The notes below the pieces were generated by a model. The model did no database searches and was not told where the DNA came from. It was given only the letters and a program-made list of their open reading frames with translations. Of a stretch of 64,000 nucleotides of DNA, positions 61,833 to 64,000 are shown piece by piece; position 1 is the stretch's first letter, and every line of letters starts with the position of its first letter. The DNA lies in assembly GCA_046350255.1 (NCBI GenBank), contig JAXMAV010000006.1:393103-457102 (forward strand), in the 5' to 3' direction. Source of the DNA: CALDUY01 sp046350255 (lineage in GTDB: Bacteria > Planctomycetota > Planctomycetia > Gemmatales > Gemmataceae). A program made the translations under genes and the position numbers.

Positions 61833-62675
61833 ATGACCGCGGTGGCTCCGGATCACGACGTCGAGAAAACGCTGGAACGGTTGCTGCAGGGACACACCCT
61901 GCCACAGGCCGACCGGGTGGAACTCCTGCGACGGTTACTGGGAGACGCCTCGTGCCGGGAGCTATGCGTCTATCCCATCCCCGTCGGCTTCAAGCTCTCC
62001 GTCATCATTCCGGTGTACAACGAGGAACGCTGGATCGAGGAGGTGCTGCGCCGGGTCAAGGCGGTCGAAATCCCGATGGAGATCGTGATTATCGACGATT
62101 GCAGCAAGGACCGCACGCGCGAGATCCTCAAAACGATCACCGACGAGAATGTGAAGATCGTCCTGCAGGAGAAGAACCAGGGGAAGGGCGCCGCGCTGCG
62201 GCGCGGCTTCCAGGAAGCGACCGGCGACGTGGTGCTGATTCAGGACGCCGACCTGGAGTACGATCCCGCCGAGTATCCCCGGCTTCTGCAGCCGATCCTC
62301 GAAAACAAGGCAGACGTGGTGTTCGGCTCTCGCTTCATCGGCGAGAGCCATCGCGTGCTCTATTTCTGGCACATGGTGGCGAACAAGGTGCTGACCACCT
62401 TGTCCAACATGTTCACCAACCTGAACCTGACCGACATGGAGACCTGCTACAAGGTCTTCCGGCGCGAGGTGCTCGAGGGGATGAACCTGAAGTCCAACCG
62501 CTTCGGGTTCGAGCCGGAGTTCACCGCCAAGGTCGCCAGGCGCCGGCCAGCCTGGCGTGTCTTCGAGGTTCCGATCAGTTACTCGGGCCGGACCTACGAG
62601 GAAGGCAAGAAGATCGGCCTGAAGGACGCCTTCTCTGCCCTCTTCTGCATCATCCGCTACCGCTTCTTCAACTGA
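61833..62675 (+). CDS. GT2 glycosyltransferase, DPM1-like
   Basis: 280 residues with a 50-residue N-terminal extension, then a GT-A domain: LSVIIPVYNEERWIEEVLRRV, IVIIDDCSKDRTREIL, NQGKGAALRRGFQEATGDVVLIQDADLEYDP (with the DxD-type motif) and FGSRFIGES. It resembles dolichyl/polyprenyl phosphate mannose or glucose synthases, but I see no membrane helix at the C-terminus. It probably makes the lipid-linked sugar for the GT-C protein 97 bases upstream. Its stop overlaps that of the convergent truB by 8 bases. Confidence 0.88.
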   Translation: MTAVAPDHDVEKTLERLLQGHTLPQADRVELLRRLLGDASCRELCVYPIPVGFKLSVIIPVYNEERWIEEVLRRVKAVEIPMEIVIIDDCSKDRTREILKTITDENVKIVLQEKNQGKGAALRRGFQEATGDVVLIQDADLEYDPAEYPRLLQPILENKADVVFGSRFIGESHRVLYFWHMVANKVLTTLSNMFTNLNLTDMETCYKVFRREVLEGMNLKSNRFGFEPEFTAKVARRRPAWRVFEVPISYSGRTYEEGKKIGLKDAFSALFCIIRYRFFN

Positions 62676-63552
62676 CGATCTTGGTGGGCCGTACCAGCGA
62701 TCCTGGCCCGCGCCATAGGGCGACGCCCACCATGCGCCCCGACGCCTCGAACACGGCCAGCTCTCCAGGGCTGACTTCATCCGGTATTGCCAGGGCCAGT
62801 TTTTGCCCCTGACGCATGCGCGCGGCCTGCTCGGCCGATATCACCAGGCGCGGCAACTCGCTGAGCGCCTGTTCACGCGGAAGCAAACGCTGCATAGCCT
62901 GTTGGGCCGGCACCTCGAACGGTACCCCGTCCACGTCCCGGAAGGGGCCAACCTGGACGCGATGCAGCGCATGGACATACGCCCCCACCCCCAGGTGGTC
63001 CCCCACGTCCCGTGCCAGCGAGCGGATGTAGGTCCCCTTTCCGCAATGGATCTCCACCTCGACGTCGGGATAGGTGTAGTCCATCAGATCGATGCGATGG
63101 ATCTGCACCTGCCGTGGGCTCAGGGCCACCTCGGTTCCCTTGCGCGCCAGGGCATGCGCGCGTTTGCCCTCGATTCGCGCAGCGGAGAAGGCGGGCGGCA
63201 CCTGGTTGATGGTGCCGACAAACGACTGCAATGCCACATACACCGCGGCAGCCCCGGGATCGCTGGCCTCGGGATGAGGGGTGATGGTTCCCTCGCCATC
63301 CTCTGTCGTGCTCACCGCCCCCAGTCGAAAAGTGCTGCGGTAGACCTTGCTCATGGCCTGCACATGCTCGACCAGGCGCGTGGCGCTTCCCACGCAGAGC
63401 ACCAGCACCCCGCTGGCCAGTGGGTCGAGCGTGCCAGTGTGGCCGATGCGCGTGCTACGCGGAAACCAGAGCGAGGCGCGGTCCACCGCCTCGCGGGAGG
63501 TCATGCCGACCGGCTTGTTGAGCACCAGCAACCCTTCAGGATTCACCGTCAT
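62668..63552 (-). CDS. truB: tRNA pseudouridine-55 synthase
   Basis: 294 residues from ATG 63552 (GGAGATGGAG leader); a GTG eight codons upstream is possible. TruB motifs: GLLVLNKPVGMTSREAVDRA, catalytic Asp region GHTGTLDPLASGVLVLC, KVYRSTFRLGAVSTTEDGEG, QVPPAFSAARIEGKRAHALARKG and CGKGTYIRSLARDVG. It isomerises U55 in the T-loop of tRNAs, including the tRNA-Leu of this window. The C-terminal PUA-like end is present. It is divergent from the partial gene at 63716. Confidence 0.96.
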   Translation of the reverse strand: MTVNPEGLLVLNKPVGMTSREAVDRASLWFPRSTRIGHTGTLDPLASGVLVLCVGSATRLVEHVQAMSKVYRSTFRLGAVSTTEDGEGTITPHPEASDPGAAAVYVALQSFVGTINQVPPAFSAARIEGKRAHALARKGTEVALSPRQVQIHRIDLMDYTYPDVEVEIHCGKGTYIRSLARDVGDHLGVGAYVHALHRVQVGPFRDVDGVPFEVPAQQAMQRLLPREQALSELPRLVISAEQAARMRQGQKLALAIPDEVSPGELAVFEASGRMVGVALWRGPGSLVRPTKIVS

Positions 63553-63715
63553 CACTCCATCTCCGTCGCGAATCACCTCAATGCAACTCCCAGGGTCGGA
63601 GAATAGTTCCGGTCACTGGGTTCGCATCGCATCAATCTTCACCGGGCAGTTCGTCGTCTTGTAGAGATAGGCAAGCTGTTTCGAGGCGACGACCTCCTCT
63701 CCACGGAGACTTATC

Positions 63716-64000
63716 ATGCGCAAGTGGCTCTATGCCGGTCTGGGACTGGCCGGGCTCGGGTTGGCCGGTCTGCTCTTTGCTCCCAACTGGCTCCGCGCTC
63801 GTCCCGCCGGCAAGGCCGACGCACCCGACGAGGCGCCCACGCGTCCCACCACGCTACCTCTGGGCCAGGTGGTCCTGTTTTCTTCCGGTGTCGGCTACTA
63901 CCAGCGAGAAGGCTCCGTCGAGGGCGATGCGCGTGTTGATCTCTCCTTCCCTGCCTCCGACGTCAACGACTTGCTCAAGTCGATGGTCCTCCGCGATCTC
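63716..64000 (+). CDS. N-terminal part of an exported or anchored protein (3' partial)
   Basis: 95 codons from ATG 63716 are visible, open to the window end. A hydrophobic N-terminus (KWLYAGLGLAGLGLAGLLF) precedes a Pro/Ala-rich spacer and then VVLFSSGVGYYQREGSVEGD and DLSFPASDVNDLLKSMVL. This order is familiar from the N-terminal regions of bacterial DUF4139-type proteins, but too little is visible to be sure. Confidence 0.7.
   Translation, partial: MRKWLYAGLGLAGLGLAGLLFAPNWLRARPAGKADAPDEAPTRPTTLPLGQVVLFSSGVGYYQREGSVEGDARVDLSFPASDVNDLLKSMVLRDL

Noticed and set aside
1..64000. Insertion sequences, prophage or CRISPR arrays
   Set aside because: No transposase, integrase, phage gene, long direct repeat or spacer pattern was seen in either strand.

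Overview
The window is a GC-rich (roughly 63 percent by eye), gene-dense bacterial chromosome segment that almost certainly comes from a planctomycete, probably of the Gemmata/Isosphaera side of the phylum. The signs are paired DUF1549/DUF1553 and DUF1501 genes with CxxCH motifs and Tat-like leaders, Ser/Thr kinases with the N-terminal 'WLTxxQ' extension seen in this group, an exported EF-hand repeat protein, an FG-GAP/VCBS protein and several exported hydrolases. I see no rRNA, CRISPR array, insertion sequence, integrase or prophage. Most of it looks like ordinary chromosomal core and lineage-specific DNA.

Layout. 1-9060 is a minus-strand run: a D-serine dehydratase-like enzyme, purU, pyrH, frr, a good terminator, a PMCA-like calcium ATPase, a thioredoxin-like [2Fe-2S] ferredoxin and a short secretin-domain protein. 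9141-12824 holds an exported esterase converging on an ECF-type CbiO/CbiQ transporter pair. 13300-17527 holds a DUF1549/DUF1553 protein, an SH3-like exported protein, deoC and a six-cysteine mini-protein. 17600-21523 is a three-gene molybdenum hydroxylase operon (2Fe-2S, Mo and FAD subunits). 21638-26286 is a DUF1549 - DUF1501 - EF-hand operon. 26492-34641 runs on the plus strand: alpha/beta hydrolase, rdgB, argH, lysA and a large exported HEAT protein with an embedded receiver-like domain, closed by a strong terminator. 34700-37694 is a minus run: apgM, an RmlD-like reductase, tRNA-Leu(UAG) with a visible promoter, and a small hypothetical gene. 38018-40849 has a zinc-ribbon-like protein, a Ser/Thr kinase and two small unknowns.

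41338-51294 is the most interesting part: an alpha-glucan cluster of three consecutive GT4-fold glycosyltransferases (the second fused to a DUF4912-like domain), a GH57 branching enzyme, a second GH57 protein and a GlgX-type debranching enzyme. Only the first glycosyltransferase keeps the GT4 EX7E pair and the Arg/Lys that hold the sugar-nucleotide phosphates. The second and third have lost most of these, so they look like pseudo-glycosyltransferases kept in synteny. A long imperfect hairpin sits between the second GH57 gene and glgX.

51373-64000 holds an FG-GAP protein, a membrane-anchored Ser/Thr kinase, an acetolactate-synthase-like TPP enzyme, a small HTH-like protein, an M20 amidohydrolase, a DegT/DnrJ/EryC1 aminotransferase, a GT-C-like membrane protein, a DPM1-like GT2, truB and the start of one more exported protein cut by the window edge.

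All functional calls come from reading motifs in the translated sequence; no database search was run.
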